From positions 1-12,204 of the forward strand of contig CALAEB010000512.1 of NCBI GenBank assembly GCA_937890875.1: a DNA stretch of 12,204 nucleotides, read 5' to 3'. The position numbers and the translations under genes were made by a program. The number at the start of each line of letters is the position of its first letter. The stretch's first letter is position 1. Below are positions 1 to 5,637 of the stretch, piece after piece. The DNA comes from an uncultured Anaerolineaceae bacterium (lineage in GTDB: Bacteria > Chloroflexota > Anaerolineae > Anaerolineales > Anaerolineaceae). Below the pieces are notes generated by a model. It saw nothing but the letters and a program-made list of their open reading frames with translations. It ran no database searches and was not told the DNA's origin.

Positions 1-1
1 G

Positions 2-142
2 CTGATTGTAACCGCGGGCCTGTCTGGTTTCTCCATTCGTCTCCTTCTCCTTCCGGTTTTCGTGTTTGATAATAATACTTATCGAACCCTTGATGCTTTT
101 CAGTTTATCACCTCACCGGCGCTTTTTCAAGCTGGAATTTAA
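2..142 (+). CDS. Possible 3' end of an unknown, perhaps membrane, protein (5' end outside window)
   Basis: Reading frame 2 is open from the window edge to a TAA at 140-142, about 46 codons. The translation starts with a hydrophobic stretch (LIVTAGLSGF, then RLLLLPVFVF) followed by a polar tail (DNNTYRTLDAFQF) and ends in LFQAGI. This would fit the last membrane segment and tail of an integral membrane protein, but I do not recognise the family. The open stretch is too short to rule out chance. It runs in the same direction as the asp23-like gene and is separated from it by about 120 bases that contain a plausible promoter, so the two need not be one operon. Low confidence. Confidence 0.35.
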   Translation: MIVTAGLSGFSIRLLLLPVFVFDNNTYRTLDAFQFITSPALFQAGI

Positions 143-196
143 TAATTCATGATTCCGATTGAAGGCGAAACGAAAGATCCGGAATACTGCCTGATC

Positions 197-227
197 TTGA
201 TTCGGTTGGATTTTTTGCCTTTATAAT
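197..227 (+). promoter_or_regulatory. Putative promoter of the asp23-nusB pair
   Basis: A perfect TATAAT lies at 222-227, with a TTGATT hexamer at 197-202. The spacer is 19 bases, longer than ideal. Transcription would begin near 234-236, leaving a leader of about 30 bases. A purine-rich ribosome binding region (GGAAAGGGAACAGGAAAC) sits just before the ATG at 264. Confidence 0.45.
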
Positions 228-263
228 TAAATCAGGTTATCTTTAGGAAAGGGAACAGGAAAC

Positions 264-593
264 ATGAGCGATAAACCTCGAGTTGCCGGAAGCACAACCA
301 TTGCTCCGGAGGTAATTGAAACAATCATTAAAATGACCGCAAGTGAAACCAAGGGCGTGAATCGGATTTATTCAAATTCTTCAAACCCCGGCGTGAAATT
401 AAAAATCGAAGATCACATCGTCAATGCGGATGTTTATGTTATTCTCGACCATCGTCAAAATACGCTGAAAGTCGGCAAAAAGCTCCAGCATGATATTTCC
501 AGAGCCATCTCCGAATCAATCGGGATGCAGGCGGGCAGTATCAATATTCATGTTGAAGACTTTGATTTTCCGGCAGCTGAGAATAAGCAATAA
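264..593 (+). CDS. Asp23/Gls24 family protein (YqhY-like)
   Basis: This 109-residue protein belongs to the Asp23/Gls24 family (old name DUF322), which are small cytoplasmic proteins linked to envelope homeostasis. In Bacillus the member YqhY is linked to acetyl-CoA carboxylase control. The family pattern is visible: an N-terminal G-S-T-T-I-A-P-E-V (residues 9-17), the helix IETIIKMTASETKGV, a central strand pair ending in DVYVILD, and the C-terminal SINIHVEDFDF. Length is typical. The ATG has a good purine-rich ribosome binding site 5-10 bases upstream. The gene lies six bases before nusB, the same order as yqhY-nusB in Bacillus, which supports co-transcription. There is no acetyl-CoA carboxylase gene visible upstream, unlike the Bacillus accB-accC-yqhY-nusB cluster. 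The molecular function is not known with certainty. Confidence 0.88.
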   Translation: MSDKPRVAGSTTIAPEVIETIIKMTASETKGVNRIYSNSSNPGVKLKIEDHIVNADVYVILDHRQNTLKVGKKLQHDISRAISESIGMQAGSINIHVEDFDFPAAENKQ

Positions 594-599
594 CACATT

Positions 600-1151
600 A
601 TGATATTAAAAAACCAGTTAGAAGATGTTCCGGATACATCATTGCCATTCGGAGATGATCAGATCCAAAATGACAGTACGGAAGAAGTTATCGAGACAGT
701 TGAACACGATATCACCGAAAATGTCGAAATCGATGACCGGACAAGAGCCCGCGGGGTCGCGCTTCAGGCATTATATGAAATGGATCTTTCAGAGCATCTC
801 ATCAACGTTGTTATCAGCGAGCGGCTTAAAGCAGTCCAGCTTGATGAAGAGCTTCAGGAATTTGTGGAGTCCATCGTCCTTGGGGTCGCACCATACCGAA
901 CGCTGATCGATGAGTTTATTGCGAAATATGCGCCTGAGTGGCCGATTGACCAGGTCGCGGTAATTGACCGGAACATCATCCGGATTGCGGTCTGGGAATT
1001 TGCCATATCGGGGCGGACACCGCTCCGGGTCGCCATTAATGAATCTGTCGAACTGGCAAAAGTATTCGGTTCGGAAAGTTCCCAAAGGTTCGTGAACGGC
1101 GTGCTGGGAAGCCTGGCAGAACATCAAAACGAGATTAAAACTGCCTTATAA
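600..1151 (+). CDS. nusB: Transcription antitermination factor NusB with an acidic N-terminal extension
   Basis: NusB binds boxA RNA together with NusE (ribosomal protein S10) and supports antitermination on rRNA operons. The core starts near residue 47 with RTRARGVALQALYEMDL, the usual NusB beginning, and continues through the central helices. The diagnostic WPIDQVAVIDRNIIRIAVWE (about residues 115-134) and the C-terminal RVAINESVELAKVFGSESSQRFVNGVLGSLA are present. The total of 183 residues exceeds the usual 130-150 because of about 45 extra N-terminal residues, rich in Asp and Glu. The ATG at 600 has no clear Shine-Dalgarno site, since only six bases separate it from the preceding stop, so translation is probably coupled. 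The only other in-frame start I see before the core is a TTG at 642, which would still leave an acidic extension. Confidence 0.95.
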   Translation: MILKNQLEDVPDTSLPFGDDQIQNDSTEEVIETVEHDITENVEIDDRTRARGVALQALYEMDLSEHLINVVISERLKAVQLDEELQEFVESIVLGVAPYRTLIDEFIAKYAPEWPIDQVAVIDRNIIRIAVWEFAISGRTPLRVAINESVELAKVFGSESSQRFVNGVLGSLAEHQNEIKTAL

Positions 1152-1159
1152 AAAACTGC

Positions 1160-1197
1160 CCGGATTTGCGCGAAAGCAGATGCCGGAACTCGTTTTT
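1160..1197 (+). terminator. Imperfect intrinsic terminator after nusB
   Basis: CCGGATTTGC (1160-1169) pairs with GCAGATGCCGG (1176-1186), with one bulged G and a G-T pair, around a GCGAAA loop. A run of five T starts at 1193 but is separated from the stem by six bases, so termination may be partial. Confidence 0.4.
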
Positions 1198-1276
1198 GAT
1201 AAAAGACAGCCTTTTTCAGAGCCGTACAGCGGGCTGCATTTCACAGTTTTTATCTGTAATTGTTTACAAAATCCAG

Positions 1277-1304
1277 TTTCTTTTTTTTCTATTCCATGTA
1301 TAAT
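1277..1304 (+). promoter_or_regulatory. Putative pckA promoter
   Basis: A perfect TATAAT at 1299-1304 is preceded by a pyrimidine-rich run (1277-1290). The hexamer at the expected -35 distance (TTTCTT or GTTTCT) matches poorly, so an activator may be needed or the true element may lie elsewhere. Transcription would start near 1311, giving a leader of about 114 nt that begins almost directly with the hairpin at 1320. Confidence 0.4.
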
Positions 1305-1319
1305 TACTATTTGTTGAAA

Positions 1320-1348
1320 AAGGGCATCTTGGAAACTCAAGTGCCCTT
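1320..1348 (+). promoter_or_regulatory. Strong hairpin near the 5' end of the pckA leader
   Basis: AAGGGCA (1320-1326) pairs with TGCCCTT (1342-1348), and CTTG (1328-1331) with CAAG (1338-1341). The stem has 11 pairs with one bulged T and a GAAACT loop. No T-run follows, so it is not an ordinary terminator. It could stabilise the mRNA 5' end or bind a regulator. Confidence 0.5.
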
Positions 1349-1377
1349 CATAGCAATTTGTTTCTAAAAATTTTGAA

Positions 1378-1395
1378 ATGCAGCGGATGCTGCAT
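1378..1395 (+). promoter_or_regulatory. Second hairpin in the pckA leader, ahead of the ribosome binding site
   Basis: ATGCAGC (1378-1384) and GCTGCAT (1389-1395) form a perfect 7-bp stem with a GGAT loop. It ends 16 bases before the GGAGG ribosome binding site at 1412-1416, so it leaves that site free. Confidence 0.45.
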
Positions 1396-1424
1396 GAGAC
1401 TCATTACTCTTGGAGGTATGAAGT

Positions 1425-3026
1425 ATGGAAAATATTGGCGTTCCCGGCAAATATGGTCTAGAGAATTATGGTATTAAAAATGCCGGTAAGATTTATTGGA
1501 ATGCCCAGCCTTCCGTCTTAGTTGCTGAAGCAGTTAAGAGAGGCGAGGGCGTCCTTTCTCCCGATGGCGCAATTATGGTTTCTACAGGTGCCCGCACCGG
1601 CCGGTCCCCTAAAGATAAATTCATTGTTGACAACGGAACTGAAGAAGAAAAGGGAATCGACTGGACAAGCGTCAACGTAAAAATTTCTCCGGAAAAATTT
1701 GATAAGCTTTACACAAAAATGTTAGGGTATGTCCAGGGAAAAGATCTGTTTGTTGCAGACCTGGAAGCCGGCGCCGATCCTGCTTACACACTTCCAATTC
1801 GTGTTATTACTGAATATGCCTGGTCGAACCTTTTCGCGAATGATCTTTTCATCCGCCCGGACCTTTCAGTTCGTCCGGATCGTGTTCCCGAATTTACGGT
1901 CATTAATGTTCCCGAGCTGGAAGCCATCAAAGGAGAAGACGGTACAAACAGCGAAGCTTTTGTCATTGTGAACTTCCTGAAAAAGATCGTTTTGATCGGC
2001 GGAACAAAATATGCCGGCGAAATCAAAAAATCCATCTTCTCCGTGATGAACCTGATCCTGCCGCTGAAAGGCGTCATGACCATGCACTGCTCCGCAAACG
2101 TGGGGAAAGACGGCGATACCGCTCTGTTCTTCGGCCTTTCCGGCACCGGAAAAACCACTTTGTCCTCCGATCCGGAAAGACTTTTAATCGGTGACGATGA
2201 ACACGGCTGGAGCGACAACGGCGTATTCAATTTCGAAGGCGGCTGCTACGCAAAAATGATCAAACTGAGCCAGGAACACGAACCGCTGATCTGGGACGCA
2301 GTTCACAAATTCTCCTCAGTTTTGGAAAACGTGGTTTATGATGAACTCACACATGAAATTGATTTTGATGACGATTCTCTGACCGAAAATACACGCGGCG
2401 CCTATCCGATTCATTTCATTGACGGGATCGTGGAAGAAGGGCATGCCGGCCATCCGAAGAACATCTTTATGCTGACTGCGGACGCCTCCGGCGTGCTTCC
2501 TCCGATATCGAAGCTCTCCCGCGAACAGGCGATGTATTACTTCATGTCCGGTTATACCTCCAAACTCGCTGGGACTGAAACCGGAATCACCGAACCTCAG
2601 CCGAGCTTTTCCACCTGTTTCGGGCAGCCTTTCCTGCCGCTGCATCCCTCTGTCTATGCTGAGATGCTCGGCAAACGGATTGACGAGAATAATTCCAACG
2701 TCTGGCTGCTGAACACTGGCTGGTCCGGCGGTCCTTACGGTGTTGGTTCACGCTTCAAGCTGCCGTATACCCGCGCCTTCGTCCGCGCTGCGCTGACCGG
2801 TGGTTTTGACAATGTCAAATTTGTCACCGAACCGTTCTTCGGCCTTGAAATCCCGACCTCATGCCCGGATGTGCCGGCAGAAGTTCTGAACCCGCGCGAT
2901 ACATGGGCTGACAAAGCCGCTTATGATGAAGCCGCGAAGAAACTTGCGGCAGCGTTTGTGAAAAACTTCGGCAAATATGCTGAACGGACTTCACAGAAAA
3001 TCATCGATGCCGGTCCGAAAGCCTGA
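1425..3026 (+). CDS. pckA: Phosphoenolpyruvate carboxykinase (ATP)
   Basis: The enzyme (EC 4.1.1.49) interconverts oxaloacetate plus ATP with PEP plus CO2 and ADP, in the cytoplasm. In anaerobes it may run towards oxaloacetate. At 533 residues it has normal family length. Visible motifs are the substrate-binding [12 protein letters not shown] (55-66, with R60), the metal-binding lysine region YAGEIKKS (K201/K202), MTMHCSAN with H221, the kinase 1a P-loop GLSGTGKTT (237-245), the metal-binding GDDEHGW (D257, D258), and NTRGAYPI (R324). The P-loop and absence of GTP-type features identify the ATP form. The start ATG follows GGAGG by eight bases. The leader carries two hairpins, and the gene ends in a strong intrinsic terminator, so it is a single-gene transcription unit. 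I see no broken motif. Confidence 0.97.
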   Translation: MENIGVPGKYGLENYGIKNAGKIYWNAQPSVLVAEAVKRGEGVLSPDGAIMVSTGARTGRSPKDKFIVDNGTEEEKGIDWTSVNVKISPEKFDKLYTKMLGYVQGKDLFVADLEAGADPAYTLPIRVITEYAWSNLFANDLFIRPDLSVRPDRVPEFTVINVPELEAIKGEDGTNSEAFVIVNFLKKIVLIGGTKYAGEIKKSIFSVMNLILPLKGVMTMHCSANVGKDGDTALFFGLSGTGKTTLSSDPERLLIGDDEHGWSDNGVFNFEGGCYAKMIKLSQEHEPLIWDAVHKFSSVLENVVYDELTHEIDFDDDSLTENTRGAYPIHFIDGIVEEGHAGHPKNIFMLTADASGVLPPISKLSREQAMYYFMSGYTSKLAGTETGITEPQPSFSTCFGQPFLPLHPSVYAEMLGKRIDENNSNVWLLNTGWSGGPYGVGSRFKLPYTRAFVRAALTGGFDNVKFVTEPFFGLEIPTSCPDVPAEVLNPRDTWADKAAYDEAAKKLAAAFVKNFGKYAERTSQKIIDAGPKA

Positions 3027-3050
3027 TTTGGTTATCCCTGATAAATCGAA

Positions 3051-3084
3051 AAGATGCGTGGCAAAAAGCCACGCATCTTTTTTT
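3051..3084 (+). terminator. Strong intrinsic terminator of pckA, possibly bidirectional
   Basis: GATGCGTGGC (3053-3062) and GCCACGCATC (3068-3077) form a perfect 10-bp GC-rich stem around AAAAA, followed by seven T (3078-3084). Flanking A and T bases extend the stem to 12. On the other strand the stem is followed by four T, so it may also end the converging minus-strand operon. Confidence 0.92.
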
Positions 3085-3110
3085 AAACTCGGTAATAGTC
3101 CACCCGGGAT

Positions 3111-3611
3111 TTACAGCGGCGCATTGAACATCAATTGCTTTTTTCCGCTGACACTCTCAACATCCAATTCCAAAATAACAACTTTACTGACCGATGCCGG
3201 CTGGAATGCCTGGAACGTTTTTCCTTTGCCATATTTATTGACAATCGCAGTCAACCCTTCAATTTTCGCCGAATCCTCGGTTATGATCTTCATCCGCCCG
3301 ATGCCTACCACACTTTCATAAATCGAACTCCAGGTACACGGGACCTCCGGATCTTTTTCAGAAATGTTATAAAAAATATCCGTTTCAAAACTTACCCGGT
3401 TATTTGTCCGAAGCAGCTCTATTTTTCTGCCCTCTGCAGCCGAATGAGCGAACAGACATATATTTCCCTCTTCATTAATAGAAGTAGCGAAATTCATTGG
3501 AATGATATATGGATATTTATAATCAATCATGGCTATGCGAAGAACATCGGCCTTTTCTAATATGCCGATAATTTCCGACCTGTCCTTAATTTCTTTCTCT
3601 TCTCTTCTCAT
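3111..3611 (-). CDS. Pyridoxamine 5'-phosphate oxidase-like flavin-binding protein (NimA-related)
   Basis: This 166-residue protein has the split-barrel, FMN-binding fold of the pyridoxamine 5'-phosphate oxidase superfamily, closest in style to the NimA-like branch. Visible features are the N-terminal basic MRREEKEI, the helix IIGILEKADVLRIAMID, the strand YPYIIPMNFA, the FMN-region FAHSAAEGRKIELLRTN (H56, then GRK at 61-63), and the later strands YESVVGIGRMKII and VVILELDVESVSGK. Members bind FMN or related flavins and some reduce nitroimidazoles; the natural substrate here is unknown. The start ATG directly follows the stop codon of the upstream membrane-protein gene with no gap. An AGGAG ribosome binding site lies within the end of that gene, so the two are surely co-transcribed and probably translationally coupled. 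No catalytic role can be fixed from sequence. Confidence 0.82.
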   Translation of the reverse strand: MRREEKEIKDRSEIIGILEKADVLRIAMIDYKYPYIIPMNFATSINEEGNICLFAHSAAEGRKIELLRTNNRVSFETDIFYNISEKDPEVPCTWSSIYESVVGIGRMKIITEDSAKIEGLTAIVNKYGKGKTFQAFQPASVSKVVILELDVESVSGKKQLMFNAPL

Positions 3612-4274
3612 TCAGGCTCCTGGATTAAATAATTGCACAATTTGAAGTCCAAACACAAAAAAGGGCGTTAATGCGACAGCTTTCTTCTTATCTGCTCCAC
3701 GGAGAAGCAAAATTCCCGAAAACAGACCGAACAGAACCAATCCGGCCGCAATGGACAAAAGCCCGTCATACCAGCCAGCGATCATGCCAATGCAACCGCC
3801 AAACAAAACATCACTGAAACCGAACCCAATCTGGCCTTCGGATTGCCTTTTCATGATCAGCTGATAAATCCCAAATAGCAAAGCTGCCGGCACAAGAAAC
3901 CCAACTATTTTATCGTACCATAAGATATGCCCGCGCTCTGTAAAAAAACAAAAGAAGAATAAAAGCAACTGAAATTCGAACGGCAAAAAACGGATCAAAA
4001 TATCAATGTCCGCCAGTATTATCAAAAGGAGGCTGACTGCCGGCAGGATATCCGCCGGAAAACCGTGTTTGGTCACCACCGGGATTAAATAAAATCCGCA
4101 ATTAAACAAAAAAGCCCACCGGATATTCCGGAAAGGGATCTGTTCAACTTCCCGGACGACGGAGCTCTGCACGCGGAATTTACGCCGGATGAACATACTG
4201 ATGACACAGAATAACAACGCCAATCCGGAAAGAATTGCCGATACACCAACAAGAGAAATGATTCCTTTCAGCAT
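3612..4274 (-). CDS. Divergent A24-type prepilin peptidase-like membrane protein
   Basis: This 220-residue, strongly hydrophobic protein has about six or seven membrane segments. I read it as a distant relative of type IV prepilin peptidases (A24 aspartic membrane proteases), which cut leader peptides of pilin-like proteins at the inner face of the membrane. The support is two Asp sites: ADIDILIRFLP (D89, D91) and GFGFSDVLFGGCIGM (D155), 64 residues apart from D91. That is about the spacing of the catalytic pair in known bacterial enzymes. The end, ALTPFFVFGL, resembles their final PFGPFLALG segment. The canonical GxGD is GFSD here, and the usual Lys after it is missing. There is no N-terminal methyltransferase domain or zinc tetracysteine motif. 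No pilin genes are nearby. The ATG is the only start before an upstream in-frame stop and has a weak ribosome binding site. Activity is uncertain. Confidence 0.55.
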   Translation of the reverse strand: MLKGIISLVGVSAILSGLALLFCVISMFIRRKFRVQSSVVREVEQIPFRNIRWAFLFNCGFYLIPVVTKHGFPADILPAVSLLLIILADIDILIRFLPFEFQLLLFFFCFFTERGHILWYDKIVGFLVPAALLFGIYQLIMKRQSEGQIGFGFSDVLFGGCIGMIAGWYDGLLSIAAGLVLFGLFSGILLLRGADKKKAVALTPFFVFGLQIVQLFNPGA

Positions 4275-4335
4275 TTCTGATTCAAATCCGTTCTGTTAAT
4301 CTTTTCCGACCGAATTGTCTGACCAGCGTATTTTA

Positions 4336-4364
4336 ATAATAACCGTGGTCAGCTGTATTCGCAA
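4336..4364 (-). promoter_or_regulatory. Promoter of the A24-like/flavoprotein operon, with a flanking dyad
   Basis: Read on the minus strand, TTGCGA (4359-4364) and TATTAT (4336-4341) are separated by exactly 17 bases. Transcription would start near 4329, about 55 bases before the ATG. The -10 lies between the arms of a 7-bp inverted repeat, CTGACCA (4319-4325) and TGGTCAG (4346-4352), which could be an operator. Confidence 0.5.
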
Positions 4365-4445
4365 AATGCACTTTTGCCGGATCTGACAGAATCATTCAGC
4401 CCTGATCGCTTTTTCTTATTCGCAATTTCAACCAAATTTCGGAAT

Positions 4446-4507
4446 TTCTGTGGCGAGGGTGAGATTTGAACTCACGACCAAGGGCTTATGAGTCCCCTGC
4501 TCTGCCA
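4446..4507. repeat. Direct repeat, copy 1 (within the intact tRNA-Met)
   Basis: The 62 bases at 4446-4507 recur at 4628-4689 with a single mismatch (A at 4481, G at 4663). The offset is 182 bases. The repeat covers the 3' four-fifths of the tRNA plus five bases beyond its 3' end. Confidence 0.95.
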
Positions 4508-4522
4508 CTGAGCTACCTCGCC
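4451..4522 (-). tRNA. tRNA-Met (anticodon CAT)
   Basis: The minus strand folds as a complete 72-nt cloverleaf. The acceptor GGCGAGG/CCTCGCC pairs perfectly with discriminator A. The D-stem is GCTC/GAGC, the anticodon loop is CTCATAA, the variable loop is TGGTC, and the T-arm is GTGAG-TTCAAAT-CTCAC. The anticodon stem has a G27-T43 wobble and an A31/G39 mismatch. G1-C72 pairing argues against the initiator. Elongator Met is most likely, but a lysidine-modified tRNA-Ile2 also carries CAT in its gene and cannot be excluded by eye. The CCA tail is not encoded (the bases after A73 are CAG). Confidence 0.93.
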
Positions 4523-4527
4523 ATCAA

Positions 4528-4568
4528 GCGTTGACAATGTTACTATAAGCGGGATTTTTTGTCAACGC
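4528..4568. repeat. 10-bp inverted repeat enclosing the tRNA promoter
   Basis: GCGTTGACAA (4528-4537) and TTGTCAACGC (4559-4568) are perfect inverted copies separated by 21 bases, so the arm centres are 31 bp apart, about three helical turns. The far arm contains the -35 hexamer and the near arm covers the predicted transcription start, so it could be an operator. Confidence 0.7.
4537..4565 (-). promoter_or_regulatory. Promoter of tRNA-Met
   Basis: On the minus strand a perfect TTGACA (4560-4565) is followed after 17 bases by TAACAT (4537-4542). Transcription would begin about 7-8 bases before the mature tRNA 5' end at 4522, a normal arrangement for a tRNA gene. Confidence 0.65.
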
Positions 4569-4627
4569 ATTCGGCTGACAGGAGTTAAGAGCAGAGAAGG
4601 CTGACGACAGATTTCCGGACCGTTCTG

Positions 4628-4689
4628 TTCTGTGGCGAGGGTGAGATTTGAACTCACGACCAGGGGCTTATGAGTCCCCTGCTCTGCCA
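4628..4689. repeat. Direct repeat, copy 2 (tRNA-Met remnant)
   Basis: This is the second copy of the 62-base repeat at 4446-4507. Identity stops abruptly at 4689, inside the D-loop of the tRNA, where the sequence changes to the radC 3' flank. Confidence 0.95.
4633..4689 (-). pseudogene. Decapitated tRNA-Met copy (5' end missing)
   Basis: The minus strand holds the D-loop end, the second D-stem strand GAGC, the anticodon arm with CAT, the variable loop, the T-arm and the 3' acceptor strand CCTCGCC with discriminator A. The 5' acceptor strand, the first D-stem strand and the first part of the D-loop are absent, replaced by unrelated sequence (CCTTTGGGGGTCAGGTGC). It cannot form a mature tRNA because the acceptor stem has no partner. 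The retained part is well preserved: the only difference from the intact gene turns the G27-T43 wobble into a G27-C43 pair, so the loss may be recent. It starts 22 bases beyond the radC stop and would be part of any radC read-through transcript. Confidence 0.9.
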
Positions 4690-4711
4690 GCACCTGACCC
4701 CCAAAGGTTAA

Positions 4712-5416
4712 TTAAATTAGTTCAAGAATCGACTGATATCCGCCTGTTCCAACAACAATATGATCCAGCATCTTTATTTCCAGCAAATTTCCGGCCTGCT
4801 GCACATTTTTGGTCACCGCAATATCCGCCGCACTGGGTTTTGGATCCCCGCTGGGATGATTGTGAACCAGAATAATCGCAGCCGCGTTCCTGGCGATCGG
4901 TTTTTGAAAAACTTCCGCGACTCTGACCGGGGAACTGTTCAAAGATCCGCGATAGAGTTTATCCGTTGCGACATGTCGGTTCCGCGTATCCAGGTTCAGC
5001 ACCCATAATTCTTCATGTGTAAGCGAACTCATTTCATAACACACAAAATCAAATACATCCTCTGCGCTGCGGAAAGCAATTTTTTCGTTTTCGTCGTTCA
5101 GTACAGACAGCCGCCTGCCTAACTCCACAGCCGCCATCACCTGGGTCGCCTTGGCCATCCCGATCCCTTTTTGCTTGCTCAATTCGATAACGGATGTCCT
5201 TTTCAATCCGCTGAGCCCGCCATGCACACTCAGCAGCCGTTTCGCCTGGTCGATCACATTCTCGCCCTGCATGCCGTTTCGCAGCAGAATTGCGATCAGT
5301 TCATAGTTCGATAACGCATCCGGTCCCAACCGGGCCAGGCGTTCCCGCGGACGTTCCGCTTCTTCCAGATCCAAGATGCGGTTTGTAAACGGCTTTTCTT
5401 CATCGATATCGGACAT
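4712..5416 (-). CDS. radC: RadC family JAB/MPN-domain protein
   Basis: RadC proteins combine a helix-hairpin-helix DNA-binding part with a JAMM metalloprotease-like domain. Despite the name, their cellular role is unclear. With the ATG at 5416 the protein has 234 residues. Visible are the N-terminal ERPRERLARLGPDALSNYELIAILLRNG (21-48), the hairpin KQKGIGMAKATQVMAAVELGRR (81-102) and the JAMM motif: E168, then HNHPSGDPKPSAAD (185-198) with H185, H187 and D198. All metal ligands are intact. A TTG start at 5437 would add seven residues, but the ATG at 5416 has GGAG five bases upstream, so I prefer it. The C-terminus, YQSILELI, is slightly shorter and less typical than the usual ending (F/Y-V-S-x-x-E-R-G-L). 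It lies just before the broken tRNA copy, so the tail may have been changed by the same rearrangement. Confidence 0.93.
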   Translation of the reverse strand: MSDIDEEKPFTNRILDLEEAERPRERLARLGPDALSNYELIAILLRNGMQGENVIDQAKRLLSVHGGLSGLKRTSVIELSKQKGIGMAKATQVMAAVELGRRLSVLNDENEKIAFRSAEDVFDFVCYEMSSLTHEELWVLNLDTRNRHVATDKLYRGSLNSSPVRVAEVFQKPIARNAAAIILVHNHPSGDPKPSAADIAVTKNVQQAGNLLEIKMLDHIVVGTGGYQSILELI

Positions 5417-5460
5417 ATCCGCTCCATTGGCAGCCAAAAGTGCCGTTATTTTTTTGATAA

Positions 5461-5466
5461 ATTATA
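5461..5466 (-). promoter_or_regulatory. Putative -10 element of radC
   Basis: A perfect TATAAT is read on the minus strand, about 45 bases before the preferred radC start. No convincing -35 hexamer lies at the expected distance (CATAAG at 17 bases), so this is tentative. Confidence 0.35.
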
Positions 5467-5578
5467 TCGTCTTTTGGATTGATCTTATGGTCACTCCCCG
5501 TAAATTTGGCATATTGGAATCACAAAAATCCGAGGAAAATATCTGTCATCAATTTAATATGGATTTATCGAAAAGCAC

Positions 5579-5607
5579 TTGACATTCCTAATATTGTTAG
5601 GTAATAT
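5579..5607 (+). promoter_or_regulatory. Near-consensus promoter of the MBL-tetR operon
   Basis: TTGACA (5579-5584), a 17-base spacer and TAATAT (5602-5607) make this the best sigma-70-type promoter in the window. Transcription would start near 5614, leaving a leader of about 24 bases with AAAGGAG at 5622-5628 before the ATG at 5638. Such a strong promoter suggests control by repression. Confidence 0.85.
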
Positions 5608-5621
5608 CCTAATATAATTAG
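5587..5621 (+). promoter_or_regulatory. Tandem palindromic operators, probably for the TetR regulator
   Basis: Operator 1, CCTAATATTGTTAGG (5587-5601), fills the -35/-10 spacer. Operator 2, CCTAATATAATTAG (5608-5621), starts right after the -10 and covers the predicted start site. They share CCTAATATNNTTAG and begin 21 bp apart, two helical turns, so two dimers would sit on the same DNA face. A TetR-family gene is the second gene of the operon, so autorepression is the natural reading. Binding is inferred, not seen. Confidence 0.75.
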
Positions 5622-5637
5622 AAAGGAGTACTTAATT

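Noticed and set aside
1146..1340. 64-codon minus-strand open frame after nusB
   Set aside because: It covers the nusB terminator and pckA leader, with no recognisable protein features.
4446..4689. Integrase attachment sites (attL/attR) of a mobile element
   Set aside because: The partial tRNA lies upstream of the intact one, only about 120 bases separate the copies, and no integrase or cargo is present. The order does not fit ordinary integration at a tRNA 3' end.
4648..4875. 75-codon plus-strand open frame starting in the tRNA remnant
   Set aside because: It is antisense to the tRNA copy and to the 3' part of radC, which has clear family motifs on the other strand.
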